DNA of 44,912 nucleotides, from contig NZ_JACJSV010000040.1 in the NCBI RefSeq assembly GCF_014698335.1, positions 1 to 44,912 of the forward strand, read 5' to 3'. The notes below the pieces were generated by a model that made no database searches, was not told where the DNA came from, and worked only from the letters and a program-made list of their open reading frames with translations. Source of the stretch: Microcystis viridis FACHB-1342. Lineage in GTDB: Bacteria > Cyanobacteriota > Cyanobacteriia > Cyanobacteriales > Microcystaceae. Positions 17,368-26,247 of the stretch are shown in pieces. The translations under genes were made by a program, and so were the position numbers. Each line of letters starts with the position of its first letter. Within the stretch, counting starts at the first letter, position 1.

Positions 17368-18249
17368 CTATAGGATAACCTCTGATTCGATCTTTTGGGC
17401 TATTCTTAGTTTAGCCGAACGAGAACGGGGATTTTTAGCCTGTTCTTCTCGGCTGGGAATAATCGGCTTTTTCGTGATAATTTTCAAGGAATTATCTTCG
17501 CGAAAGCCATACTTGATCAGACGATCTTCTAGACTATGAAAACTGATCATAGCGATAATTCCCCCGGATTTTAGCCAGTGGGGGGCTTGATTTAACAATT
17601 TTTGCAGAGAATCTAATTCTTGATTAACAGCGATGCGTAGGGATTGAAAAACCCGCGTTGCCGGATGAATACGTCCATAACGGTAACTAGCGGGGACAGA
17701 ACTAGCGATGACAGCCGCTAATTCTGTAGTGGTAGTAAAAGGACGTTTTTGGACGATCGAGCGAGCAATAGGACGAGATAAACGTTCTTCTCCGTATTGA
17801 TAAAAAAGATCCGCTAATTCTTTTTCCTGCCAATGGTTAATAATATCGGCTGCCGTCAGGGATTGACAGCGATCCATCCGCATATCTAAGGCTGCCGTGT
17901 GGCGAAAACTAAAGCCGCGCTCGCTCTGATCGAATTGGGGAGAACTGACTCCTAAATCGGCGATAATGCCATCAAAACTGCTATTTTGTCCCTTATAATC
18001 GGCGAAGTTCCCCCACCAGAGGGTTAAACGGCTATCTAGATAGGGGGCAAGACTAATTTTAGCGGCTTCTAGGGCGCTTTGATCGCGATCGATGGCGGTT
18101 ACTTTCGTTTCGGGATGAGCTTCTAAAAGCAAGCGGCTGTGTCCACCACCCCCTAGGGTAAGATCGAGATAATGCCCCCCGGGTTGAATATTTAAGCCGG
18201 CGATTAATTCTTGACTCAAAACGGAAATATGGGGAAAATCTTGATTCAT
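17368..18249 (-). CDS. rsmH: 16S rRNA (cytosine-1402-N4)-methyltransferase
   Basis: 293 residues, also called MraW. It methylates N4 of C1402 in the 30S P site. Seen: [13 protein letters not shown] at the start, the SAM motif [20 protein letters not shown] (about 27-46), [31 protein letters not shown], the [14 protein letters not shown] block, and [15 protein letters not shown] near the C-terminus. These are all diagnostic. The ATG at 18249 gives the normal start. In many bacteria it lies in the dcw cluster; here it does not. Upstream is a MITE-like repeat, then ilvA in the same direction. Confidence 0.95.
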   Translation of the reverse strand: MNQDFPHISVLSQELIAGLNIQPGGHYLDLTLGGGGHSRLLLEAHPETKVTAIDRDQSALEAAKISLAPYLDSRLTLWWGNFADYKGQNSSFDGIIADLGVSSPQFDQSERGFSFRHTAALDMRMDRCQSLTAADIINHWQEKELADLFYQYGEERLSRPIARSIVQKRPFTTTTELAAVIASSVPASYRYGRIHPATRVFQSLRIAVNQELDSLQKLLNQAPHWLKSGGIIAMISFHSLEDRLIKYGFREDNSLKIITKKPIIPSREEQAKNPRSRSAKLRIAQKIESEVIL

Positions 18250-18285
18250 CTGTACTGATAACTTCCTAAAAATGGCGATTTAACC

Positions 18286-18504
18286 TAGGGTTTGCGGCAA
18301 AAAGTTTGTTGGTGGGGGCAGGGTGTGGGGTGTGGGGTGTGGGGTGTAGGGTTTTACCGATTTTGAGGTAGTCAGTTGCCTAATTTTCAGGGAAAAAGTG
18401 CCTGAATTTTACCCCCGATCACTCCAATGGTCAGCACTTTTTGAGGGGAAAAAAGTCTAAAAGCCTTATCCAACAAGGTTTTTAGATTTATTCAGCCAAC
18501 TCTA
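18286..18504. repeat. MITE-like element, family 1, copy 2
   Basis: 219 bases from TAGGGTTTGCGGCAAAAAG to a right end which, reversed, reads TAGAGTTGGCTGAATAAATC. It matches 7012-7220 in the same orientation (CAGGGAAAAAGTGCCTGAAT, CCCCCGATCACTCC, AAAAAAGTCTAAAAGCC). Inside lies a run of the TGTGGGG heptamer (18322-18347). The right end overlaps the last three bases of ilvA, so the element supplies that gene's stop codon. It fills the whole space between rsmH and ilvA. Confidence 0.8.
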
Positions 18505-20013
18505 ACCTAAAAATAACTGATAGGCCCGGTTTTGACTTTCATCCCAATAGCGATAGCCGAGAGTATCGAGAAAAGCTTGCCATTGATTCATTTCATCGGG
18601 GGGGACCTGTATGCCCACGACGATGCGCCCGTAATCGGCCCCGTTATTGCGATAATGGAAAACGCTGATATTCCAGTGGGGACTCATGGAGGCGACAAAT
18701 TTCATTAAAGCCCCCGGTCGTTCGGGAAACTCGAAGCGGTAAAATAATTCATGATCAGCTAAATGCGATCGCCCTCCCACCATGTGGCGCAGATGCAATT
18801 TAGTCAATTCATCATCACTAATATCGAGGGTTTTAAAGCCGCAAGCTTCAAAACTCTCGGCTAATTTCTTGGCATCGCTGCGATTTTCGATCTGGGCGCC
18901 GACAAAAATATGCGCTTCTTTTTCATCGGCAATGCGATAACTAAATTCGGTTAAATTGCGTTTGCCGACACATTCGCAAAAACGCCGTAAACTGCCCGGT
19001 TGTTCGGGAATAGTCACAGCATACAACGCCTCGCGCCGTTCCCCTAATTCGGCCCTTTCCGCCACAAACCGCAGACGATCAAAGTTCATATTCGCCCCAC
19101 AAGCCACAGCAACGAGGGTTTTATCCTCAATTCCTTCTCTTTCTACATAAGCTTTCGCTCCTGCTACCGCTAACGCCCCCGCAGGTTCTAAAATCGAGCG
19201 TGTATCTTGAAAAACATCCTTAATCGCGGCACAGATATCATCCGTATCCACGAGAATAATCTCATCCACATACTGCTGACAGAGACGAAAAGTCTCCTCT
19301 CCCACCTCGCGCACCGCCACCCCGTCGGCAAATAATCCCACTTGCGACAAACGCACCCGATAACCGGCTTTTAGGGATTGATTCATCGCGTCTGAGTCCA
19401 CAGGTTCCACCCCGATAATTTTAATTTCTGGGCGTAAACGCTTGACATAGGCGGCAATACCTGATATTAAGCCACCGCCACCAATAGCGACAAAAATGGC
19501 CTCGATCGGTTGCTGATATTGTCGTAAAATTTCCATACCGATCGTACCCTGGCCGGCGATTACCTCCGGATCATCGAAGGGATGGATAAAAGTTAAGCCT
19601 TTTTCCGCTTCTAACTGCCGCGCGTAGGTGTATGAATCATCGTAGGTGTCACCGTGCAGGACGACAATCCCCCCCCGGGCTTTTACCGCGTCGATTTTGA
19701 CTTGGGGAGTGGTGACAGGCATAACGATAATCGCTTGGGTTCCCAATTGCCGCGCTCCCAAAGCGACTCCCTGAGCATGATTTCCCGCCGAGGCAGCAAT
19801 TACACCTTTTTGTAACAAATCCCTTGACAAATACGCCATTTTGTTGTATGCGCCGCGCAGTTTAAAAGAGAAAACTGACTGCATATCCTCACGCTTGAGT
19901 AAAAGCTGATTGTGCAAGCGTTGGGAGAGATTGGGGGCAAATTCCAAGGGGGTTTCTTGGGCGACATCATAGACGCGTGCGGTGAGGATTTGAACCAGGT
20001 AATCGCAGTACAT
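18502..20013 (-). CDS. ilvA: Threonine ammonia-lyase, biosynthetic
   Basis: 503 residues. Makes 2-oxobutanoate from threonine, the first step to isoleucine. Seen: the PLP Lys at 51 in QSVFSFKLRGAYNKMAYLS, GNHAQGVALGAR, the phosphate-binding Gly loop AIGGGGLISGIAAYVK, and a two-lobe C-terminal ACT-like regulatory domain (from about residue 330: LYAVTIPEQPGSLRRFCECVG and FEFPERPGALMKFVASMSP), as in the long, isoleucine-regulated form. The stop TAG sits in the end of a MITE-like repeat at 18502-18504, so the terminal residues (YQLFLG) may have been slightly changed. Start at 20013 is the first ATG in frame. Confidence 0.97.
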   Translation of the reverse strand: MYCDYLVQILTARVYDVAQETPLEFAPNLSQRLHNQLLLKREDMQSVFSFKLRGAYNKMAYLSRDLLQKGVIAASAGNHAQGVALGARQLGTQAIIVMPVTTPQVKIDAVKARGGIVVLHGDTYDDSYTYARQLEAEKGLTFIHPFDDPEVIAGQGTIGMEILRQYQQPIEAIFVAIGGGGLISGIAAYVKRLRPEIKIIGVEPVDSDAMNQSLKAGYRVRLSQVGLFADGVAVREVGEETFRLCQQYVDEIILVDTDDICAAIKDVFQDTRSILEPAGALAVAGAKAYVEREGIEDKTLVAVACGANMNFDRLRFVAERAELGERREALYAVTIPEQPGSLRRFCECVGKRNLTEFSYRIADEKEAHIFVGAQIENRSDAKKLAESFEACGFKTLDISDDELTKLHLRHMVGGRSHLADHELFYRFEFPERPGALMKFVASMSPHWNISVFHYRNNGADYGRIVVGIQVPPDEMNQWQAFLDTLGYRYWDESQNRAYQLFLG

Positions 20014-20048
20014 TATTCTTTTTTGGCGGTGGGGATTGGCAAGTCAGG

Positions 20049-20258
20049 CTAGGATCCAGAATAGATCATCGTCGGTCCGGTTCGCAATAAAGAGCTATCA
20101 TACTGAATCCTTTGATCATTTTCAACTTTTTCGATGAGTTTTCCTAGTCCGTAGTCCTCTAGGATTTATGCAATTTTTTCAAATTCGGCAATGAGAATCT
20201 TAACGGCAATCAGCTTTTGATCCTCGTCTAATACATAGTTTTTGGTAATTTCTAGCAT
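20049..20258 (-). pseudogene. Phd/RelB-like antitoxin with an in-frame stop
   Basis: Reading leftward from an ATG at 20256-20258: MLEITKNYVLDEDQKLIAV, then KILIAEFEKIA, TAA at 20166-20168, and in the same frame ILEDYGLGKLIEKVEND up to a TAG at 20049. This is the pattern of the small cyanobacterial antitoxins (prevent-host-death type) in which FEKIEEILEDYGL is expected, so a single nonsense codon has split it. No toxin gene is visible next to it. The remainder of 20014-20490 holds no other gene I can name. Confidence 0.75.
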
Positions 20259-20490
20259 TTGGAGTTTACCCTAAAATTTCTCTAGATTATTATTGATAAG
20301 CTGAATCGTGAGCGGAATAGGTATATCGGTTAGTAGAGAAAAGATAAGCAATTGACAGATAAAGATAGCGGTATCTTTCTGTTTTTTGGTCGGCAAATAT
20401 CTTCTCCTAGAATTGTGCCAGTTTTGTTATCCCTATTTTACAGAATAGGAGGGTGGTGGTTTATGCTTGCCTAACGCACCCGACTGGACT

Positions 20491-21945
20491 TTAGATTTTA
20501 CATTTTGCAAGTCTCCACGCGAGAGAAGATACCCTAAGTCCACCCCACTTCTCCCCATTCCAACCCCATCCCACCATCCCCAACCCAATCAAACCTCTAA
20601 CTACAAGAAATCTACAGGGGAGATGGCCTTGGGGTGCTTTCAAGTCAAAAGTAACGTCTTTGTAGTATATCCATCTCTTCATTAGGTATATACTTTGCCG
20701 CCAGCCCACTTTATCGCCGAAAGCGTTCCAGATTTCTTCATTATACTCCTGCGTCCCACCGAGTTCGCGGTAGATTTTCGCTTGCACAGAAAAGCCAAAT
20801 TTTTCGTTACTATATTTCACCCATAATTGGTCAATTGTTCGCAAATCTTCGCAGGGTAACTTATCGATATCCTCTATCCACAGCAACTCCTCTTTTGTGC
20901 GGTTGGCAGTCTGTAGCATTACCTTCATGGTTTCCTCGTCCGCTTCCTTCCATTGCTGCCATTTCAATAAATCTTCTAAGTTCCGATAATCGATTCCTTT
21001 GGCACTTTTAAGCTGAATAGATGGGGGAGTTTGCGTAATAGTTGTCTGAGATATAGAGACTGATGTTTTTATCTGCAAAGCTGACAACACTTCCGAGGCG
21101 GATTGATAGCGTTTTTTTGTGCCAAACTCGATTAATTTATCCAGAATATTCCCTAACTCATTACTAACAGGATTATTAACTAACCACTGTCGCCATACCC
21201 ATTGGTGTTCCCCCCCATCGAATAAATCAAAGGGAGATATTCCAGTTAATAAATAAAGGCAAGTTACACCCAAACTATACAAATCACTGGCATTAACTGC
21301 CTTGCCATTTCCCTGTTCTGGGGCAATATATTCAGCAGAACCGATAATTGTTCCTGTCATGGAACGATTTAAAGGACTGACAAATTTTGCCGCTCCAAAG
21401 TCCACTAAAATCAATTTATTATCGCTTTTTCTGCGAATAATATTTTCGGGTTTAATGTCGCGATGAATTACTTGTTTACTATGAATAAATTCTAGAATCG
21501 GTAAAATCTCTGACAAAAGATGTTTAATTTTGGCTTCGTTAAATACTCCTTCCTGTTTTAATTCTTGTTCTAGATTTTGTCCCTCGATATATTCCTGAAC
21601 GAGATATTGTCGCCCGTCATTAGCGGTAAAATAGGCGTAAAGTTCGGGGATTTGTGGGTATCTTCCCAAACTATCTAAACGAATCGCTTCTTCTTTAAAT
21701 AATTCTGCTGCTTTTTGTAAAGTTCCTGTTCCCTGCGCTGACGGAAAAAATTGTTTAATTACACAATAGGGTTTTGAGGGTTTATCTTCATCTATCGCTT
21801 GAAATGTCTTGCCAAAACCCCCTTGACCGATTAATTTTAGCGCTCGATAACGTTCTCTGAGCAGTAATTGAGAACCGCACTTATGACAGAATTTATCCGT
21901 GGGGGTGTTTTGGTGCGAACAATCGGGATTGAGACAGAGACTCAT
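20491..21945 (-). CDS. Zinc-ribbon Ser/Thr kinase with GUN4 domain
   Basis: 484 residues. Order: a zinc ribbon (CLNPDC at 4-9 and CHKCG near 19-23), then a Hanks-type kinase with GQGGFGKTFQA, VIKQFF, VIHRDIKPENII, VDFGAAKF and EYIAPEQG, then a GUN4 domain (GIDYRNLEDLLK, WKEADEETMKVML, CEDLRTIDQLWVKYSNEKFG, GDKVGWR). GUN4 binds porphyrins and stimulates Mg-chelatase in chlorophyll synthesis; as a fused module it may sense tetrapyrroles or link them to phosphorylation, which is inference. All kinase catalytic residues are present. It is the first of three kinases within nine kb. It is transcribed leftwards from the 21946-22698 intergenic region. Confidence 0.93.
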   Translation of the reverse strand: MSLCLNPDCSHQNTPTDKFCHKCGSQLLLRERYRALKLIGQGGFGKTFQAIDEDKPSKPYCVIKQFFPSAQGTGTLQKAAELFKEEAIRLDSLGRYPQIPELYAYFTANDGRQYLVQEYIEGQNLEQELKQEGVFNEAKIKHLLSEILPILEFIHSKQVIHRDIKPENIIRRKSDNKLILVDFGAAKFVSPLNRSMTGTIIGSAEYIAPEQGNGKAVNASDLYSLGVTCLYLLTGISPFDLFDGGEHQWVWRQWLVNNPVSNELGNILDKLIEFGTKKRYQSASEVLSALQIKTSVSISQTTITQTPPSIQLKSAKGIDYRNLEDLLKWQQWKEADEETMKVMLQTANRTKEELLWIEDIDKLPCEDLRTIDQLWVKYSNEKFGFSVQAKIYRELGGTQEYNEEIWNAFGDKVGWRQSIYLMKRWIYYKDVTFDLKAPQGHLPCRFLVVRGLIGLGMVGWGWNGEKWGGLRVSSLAWRLAKCKI

Positions 21946-22698
21946 AGCCGTTTGACAAGTGTGGGAAGATTAACCCCTATTATAGAAAAAGAAAGCAAGC
22001 TAGGGCGACTCTAGTGGGCAAATTTTCTGATAATTCGCTGAAAATAAGGTGACAGGTATGGTCAATCCACAACCCGTTATACTTTGTCCATACCACAATT
22101 TAGCCATTTTGTCAAAAAAATTTTGACTTTGCAACAAAACTACACAAAAATTAGATCAACGCTGTTGGGGAAAAAAGGGATAATTGGCGAAAGTGTTTGG
22201 TTTTGCTCAAGGGAAAAGTCTAGATTTAGCAAGGGTTTTAAGACAACCTAGACCATAAAAACCTTAAAAATTACAATAAAGGCCATCATAGCATAATGGA
22301 AAATTGTACCAGAATCGCTGGAAGTATTGCAACCTCGTAAATAAATAAAAATTATTCTCAATAAATTCTTAAGTAAAAATAAATATTACCGATTGTAAAT
22401 TTAAATATTTTTAAGCATTGAAGCTATTTATATATAAAATACTTATCATTTTTCCTGATTGCCTCTGACTGGAAAGAGGGTGTAGGGTGTGGGGTGTGGG
22501 GTGTAGGGAAGAAAACCTCTTTCATCTGTAGGGGTGAAAATTTTTTCATCGGGACTGACTTGAAAGAGGCGGTCGGCAGGGGGCAGGGGGCAGGGGCAGG
22601 AGGGAAAAGTACCATTTTGGGGAGTCAGTCGTCGATACCAAACTAGGCTAAACTCTATAGGAGAAACCCGATGACTAACTTGATTATTTCGCAAAAAT
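21946..22698. other. Large intergenic region with GC-rich short repeats
   Basis: 753 bases between two divergent genes. I see no convincing gene: frames across the right part (22424-22841) are translations of repeats. Inside are a TGTGGGG heptamer run (about 22478-22507), a GGGGGCA run (about 22577-22601) and two copies of a GACTTGAAAGAGG or GACTGGAAAGAGG motif (22466-22479, 22556-22568) that also begins the repeat at 32786. The left half (22020-22440) is AT-rich and presumably holds the promoters of the two flanking genes. Confidence 0.6.
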
Positions 22699-24378
22699 AT
22701 GGCTAAAAAGCTCGATTTTGTTATTCCTGCCGTCGGTGGAGTCACAGGAGCCAATTTATCTGCTTGTCTGGGAAATATTGGCTTAGTCGGCGGATTTGGC
22801 GGTATAAGCGTCGGTTTAGTGGGAATGACGGGGATTGGCATCCTGACAAGTTCGGCAATTTATGCCAGTCTGCAAGGACTAGAAACAAACGATCACAATG
22901 TCGGGTTAGCTTTGGGAATAGGAAGCCTTGGCGGAATCGGTATCTACTCTACCTTTGGGGGTGTGGGAGTCGCGGTTAAAGGTACAGCTTTCGGTGTTGG
23001 TGTCGGTTCTATGGCGATCGCTGGTGGGATAGTCGGGTTAGGAGTCTACGGACTGATGAAAATGTTATCCCCCACCTACTCCAACAATAATTTTTATGGC
23101 AATCTAGAATTTTTTGATCGCATTACTAGAGAGTACGAAGAAGCTTTATTTTGGCAAGAGGTTACGCGAAAATATAAAAATCTAGAGGCAGAACTACAGG
23201 GACTTTTAGAAGAAGTATCTGTTCAGGAAAATCAACAGTTATATTCTACAGAAATTACTATTCCAGAGCGTTTATCTTGGCAGTGTTTCCAAACTCTTAA
23301 AGGTCATCAGGAAAATATTGGGGCGATCGATGTTAGTCCTGATGGTAAAATTATCGCTAGTGCGGGAGAAGATCAAACCATAAAACTTTGGCAGCGAGAA
23401 ACGGGTAAATTAATTTATTCCTTTGTGGGAGTTAATGAACCGATCCAAACTCTGGCGATAAGTCCTAACGGTAAATCGATTATTGCTGGTGGATTAGATG
23501 GCAGAATTAGTCAGTGGCAATTAGACACTAAGCAGTATAAAAGTAGTTTTTTCGCTCGTGTCAATGCTCCCCATAGCCACCATGGTGTAATTTTACAATT
23601 AGCTTTTGCTGCCAATGAAAGATTTATTGTTAGCACTAGTAATGACAAAACTCTGCGAATCTGGGGTTATCATACAGGAGAATTAAAGCGAACTTTAATC
23701 GGTCATGAGGAGGCAGTTAATACCTGTGCTATTAGTCCCGATAGCCAAATTATTGCTAGTGGTAGTGATGATAAAACTATTAAATTATGGCGATTTGATC
23801 ATAGTTATGCTTATCAAACTTTTATCGGTGACAGGGCAGCCGTTAACAGTTTAGCTTTTAGTAATGATGGTCAATATCTAATTAGTGGTGGTAGTGATAA
23901 AGTGATTAAAATCTGGGATATAAAGACAGGAGAAATTATTAAAAGTTGGCAGGCACACGAGCAGGCAATTATCAGTATTGCTATTAATCCTCATCGCCAT
24001 CTAATTGCTAGTGCTTCCCGAACAGAAATTAAAATTTGGCAAGGACAAACAGGAGAATTAATTAAAACTTTACGGGGAACTGCTCCCTTAAAATTTAGTC
24101 CTGACGGTCAATTTTTAATTACAGGTAGTTATGGACATAAGGTAAAAATATGGTCAGAAATGTTAGGAGAATTAGAAATATTGCCCTCCGATTCCGAGGA
24201 TTGGTGGGAGGTTTTAGAAATTTCTAAGAATGCCAGTTTTTCAGAAGTTAAACAAAGATATTATCAGCTTGCTCGTCAGTATCACCCCGATCACAATTCC
24301 TCCGCCATGGCGATTAAAATTATGCAAAAAATTAATCGAGCTTACGAGCGGTTTTTATTTTCTATCTCCCAACAGTAA
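22699..24378 (+). CDS. WD40-repeat protein with a hydrophobic Gly-rich N-terminus and a C-terminal J domain
   Basis: 559 residues. The N-terminal ~125 residues are Gly-rich and hydrophobic (LSACLGNIGLVGGFGGISVG and GSMAIAGGIVGLGVYGLM), probably membrane-inserted like glycine-zipper segments. Then a linker with coiled-coil character, then at least six WD40 repeats beginning at LKGHQENIGAIDVSPDGKI, each with a GH and a Trp-Asp-like end (TIKLW, TLRIW, VIKIWD). From about 492 a J domain follows (DWWEVLEISKNASFSEVKQR) with the HPD motif in RQYHPDHN. J domains stimulate DnaK ATPase; WD40 propellers bind partners. A membrane-tethered chaperone recruiter is a reasonable guess but only inferred. It is divergent from the GUN4 kinase. 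Confidence 0.9.
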   Translation: MAKKLDFVIPAVGGVTGANLSACLGNIGLVGGFGGISVGLVGMTGIGILTSSAIYASLQGLETNDHNVGLALGIGSLGGIGIYSTFGGVGVAVKGTAFGVGVGSMAIAGGIVGLGVYGLMKMLSPTYSNNNFYGNLEFFDRITREYEEALFWQEVTRKYKNLEAELQGLLEEVSVQENQQLYSTEITIPERLSWQCFQTLKGHQENIGAIDVSPDGKIIASAGEDQTIKLWQRETGKLIYSFVGVNEPIQTLAISPNGKSIIAGGLDGRISQWQLDTKQYKSSFFARVNAPHSHHGVILQLAFAANERFIVSTSNDKTLRIWGYHTGELKRTLIGHEEAVNTCAISPDSQIIASGSDDKTIKLWRFDHSYAYQTFIGDRAAVNSLAFSNDGQYLISGGSDKVIKIWDIKTGEIIKSWQAHEQAIISIAINPHRHLIASASRTEIKIWQGQTGELIKTLRGTAPLKFSPDGQFLITGSYGHKVKIWSEMLGELEILPSDSEDWWEVLEISKNASFSEVKQRYYQLARQYHPDHNSSAMAIKIMQKINRAYERFLFSISQQ

Positions 24379-24419
24379 AATTGTCAGCGTAGGTTCAAGT
24401 ATTTAACTATCTTTCGATT

Positions 24420-24501
24420 CTCCCTTAATCCCCCCTTGATCCCCCCTTAATCCCCCCTTGATAAGGGGGGTATCTGATAATTTTTAACGCCTACCTACTT
24501 A
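24420..24501. repeat. CCCCCCTTGAT run ending in a 29-base dispersed repeat
   Basis: Tandem units of TCCCCCCTTGA/AT followed by GATAAGGGGGG, which pairs back onto the CCCCCCTT units. The segment 24473-24501 is the exact reverse complement of 36052-36080 (TAAGTAGGTAGGCGTTAAAA plus nine more bases) and differs by one base from 28385-28413. It lies just after the WD40-J gene. Confidence 0.85.
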
Positions 24502-24564
24502 TCTCACCATTAAGATAAATGCTATAATTATTCGATTCAAGAGCCAAAAGTAAAACCAGAAATA

Positions 24565-24590
24565 TAGAGAGCTTACTAACAAGCTCTCTA
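24565..24590. terminator. Bidirectional hairpin between the WD40-J and htrA genes
   Basis: TAGAGAGCTT (24565-24574) and AAGCTCTCTA (24581-24590) are perfect reverse complements with a six-base loop. The flanking genes converge here, so the hairpin is placed to end both transcripts. The T-runs are weak on both sides. Confidence 0.65.
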
Positions 24591-24624
24591 TAAAGTTTAG
24601 GTCTTTTACCACTTATCTTCCAGA

Positions 24625-25905
24625 CTAGGATCTGTTAGCAGTATTCAAGCTACCCACTTGAATATTCAGATTAATTTTTTGTCCTTCTCGGCTAATTTCT
24701 ACGGGTAAATTATCGCCAATTTGAGTATTAGCCACAATTTCCTGAACTGCATCGGGATCGGTAACATTCTTACCACCTACAGACTTTAACACATCACCCG
24801 ATCGCAATCCTGCTGCTGCGGCAGGAGAATCTCTCATCACCCGCACTAACAAGACACCAGAATCATCGGGGATAGTCCAATTATCAGCCATGGGACTATC
24901 GGCTAATTGTTCTTTTACCTCTGGGGTTAACTGTACCATTTGAACACCGAGATAGGGATGTTCCACCTTACCCGTGGCGATTAATTGTTCAGCGATTCTT
25001 TGGGCAGTTTTAATCGGAATAGCAAAACCTAAACCCTGGGCATTTTGAATGATAGCGGTGTTAACTCCGATAACTTCTCCCCGAGCATTTAACAAAGGTC
25101 CGCCGGAGTTTCCGGGGTTAATTGCCGCATCGGTTTGCAGGAAATCCACCCGTTTATCACTAGCACCAATTTGGGAGCCATTGCGTTCCTTGGCGCTAAT
25201 AATCCCCGTGGTGACAGTGTTATCTAATCCCAAAGGATTACCGATAGCGATCGCCCATTCTCCCACCTGTAAACTATCAGAATTACCTAATTTAACCGTG
25301 GGTAAATTGCTCGTTTCCACCTGTACCACTGCCACATCAGTTAAAGGATCACTACCTAAGACTTTACCATCAATAGTGCGACCATCTTTGAGGGTGACAG
25401 TCACCTTATCTGCTCCCTCGACAACGTGAGCATTGGTGATAATTTTACCGTCATTACTGATAATAAATCCTGAACCCGTGCCTCTTTGAACTTGTCTCTC
25501 TCCTCGCTCCGGTATTTGGGAACCGAAGAAGCGACGGAAAACAGGATCGTTAGCAAATTCCGAAAAATCACCGCCTCCATTGACTTCCCTAGAAGCATTA
25601 ATTCTTACCACCGCCGGCCCCACTTCTTGCACCACAGAAGCGACAAAATTGGTAGGAATAACCAGAGACGAGGGAGCGGCTGCGGCTGCTGTGGAGGGGC
25701 GAGGATTATTGGTAGCGGTGGCAATATTTTGGGCTAATTCTAGAGGATTTTGGCTGTAGGCGTAGGTGGCACCGATGCCTAACCCAGCACCCAAAACCAG
25801 TAAGGAGGAATAGGCAAAAAGTTTTTTCATTGCAGAAGATTTGGAGCGTTTGGGATTGCCTTCGTTGAGCGGGGAAATATTATCGTTAAAAATATTGCGA
25901 GTCAT
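24625..25905 (-). CDS. HtrA/Deg-family serine protease
   Basis: 426 residues. An N-terminal membrane segment (LFAYSSLLVLGAGLGIGATY, about 29-48) anchors or exports a trypsin-like domain with the catalytic triad His160 (ITNAHVVEG), Asp190 (DPLTDVAVV) and Ser267 (AAINPGNSGGPLL), and a single C-terminal PDZ domain (about 320-415; DSGVLLVRVMRDSPAAAAGL). Cyanobacteria have three such genes (htrA, hhoA, hhoB); the sequence fits this group but I do not assign which. The role is periplasmic or thylakoid-lumen protein quality control. The ATG at residue 26 (MKKLFAYSS) is an alternative start. 25906-26247 upstream shows no gene. Confidence 0.95.
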   Translation of the reverse strand: MTRNIFNDNISPLNEGNPKRSKSSAMKKLFAYSSLLVLGAGLGIGATYAYSQNPLELAQNIATATNNPRPSTAAAAAPSSLVIPTNFVASVVQEVGPAVVRINASREVNGGGDFSEFANDPVFRRFFGSQIPERGERQVQRGTGSGFIISNDGKIITNAHVVEGADKVTVTLKDGRTIDGKVLGSDPLTDVAVVQVETSNLPTVKLGNSDSLQVGEWAIAIGNPLGLDNTVTTGIISAKERNGSQIGASDKRVDFLQTDAAINPGNSGGPLLNARGEVIGVNTAIIQNAQGLGFAIPIKTAQRIAEQLIATGKVEHPYLGVQMVQLTPEVKEQLADSPMADNWTIPDDSGVLLVRVMRDSPAAAAGLRSGDVLKSVGGKNVTDPDAVQEIVANTQIGDNLPVEISREGQKINLNIQVGSLNTANRS

Positions 25906-26247
25906 AGTTTTTATTGTTTAACCATTTTGAGAAGGGAATAAAAGTCAGTCCTAATAATCGTGGGTGTGAGAGGAGTGTTTCGGAAAACGGCTTGGGACTG
26001 ACTATCTCTAATTTAGGTGGGGGATATGAACTTACTGTGACGCAGACATGAACTTTTGATTGCAAGCTCATTGTTTTATAGTTTTTGACAGCTATAAGCA
26101 TTAATACGCATGGCACAAGTGAGATGCTCCTCAGCAGAATAGACTCACTACTATGGCACAATTTAATTTTTGGGTTGCATTAATTAACCTAATCTAGGGA
26201 AGATAACAATAGAAAAAACGGAATTGTGAGGATAGTTTTATGTTTTG

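Noticed and set aside
25886-26161. 91-codon minus-strand frame before htrA
   Set aside because: No recognisable protein features; overlaps the htrA start and probably its promoter region.
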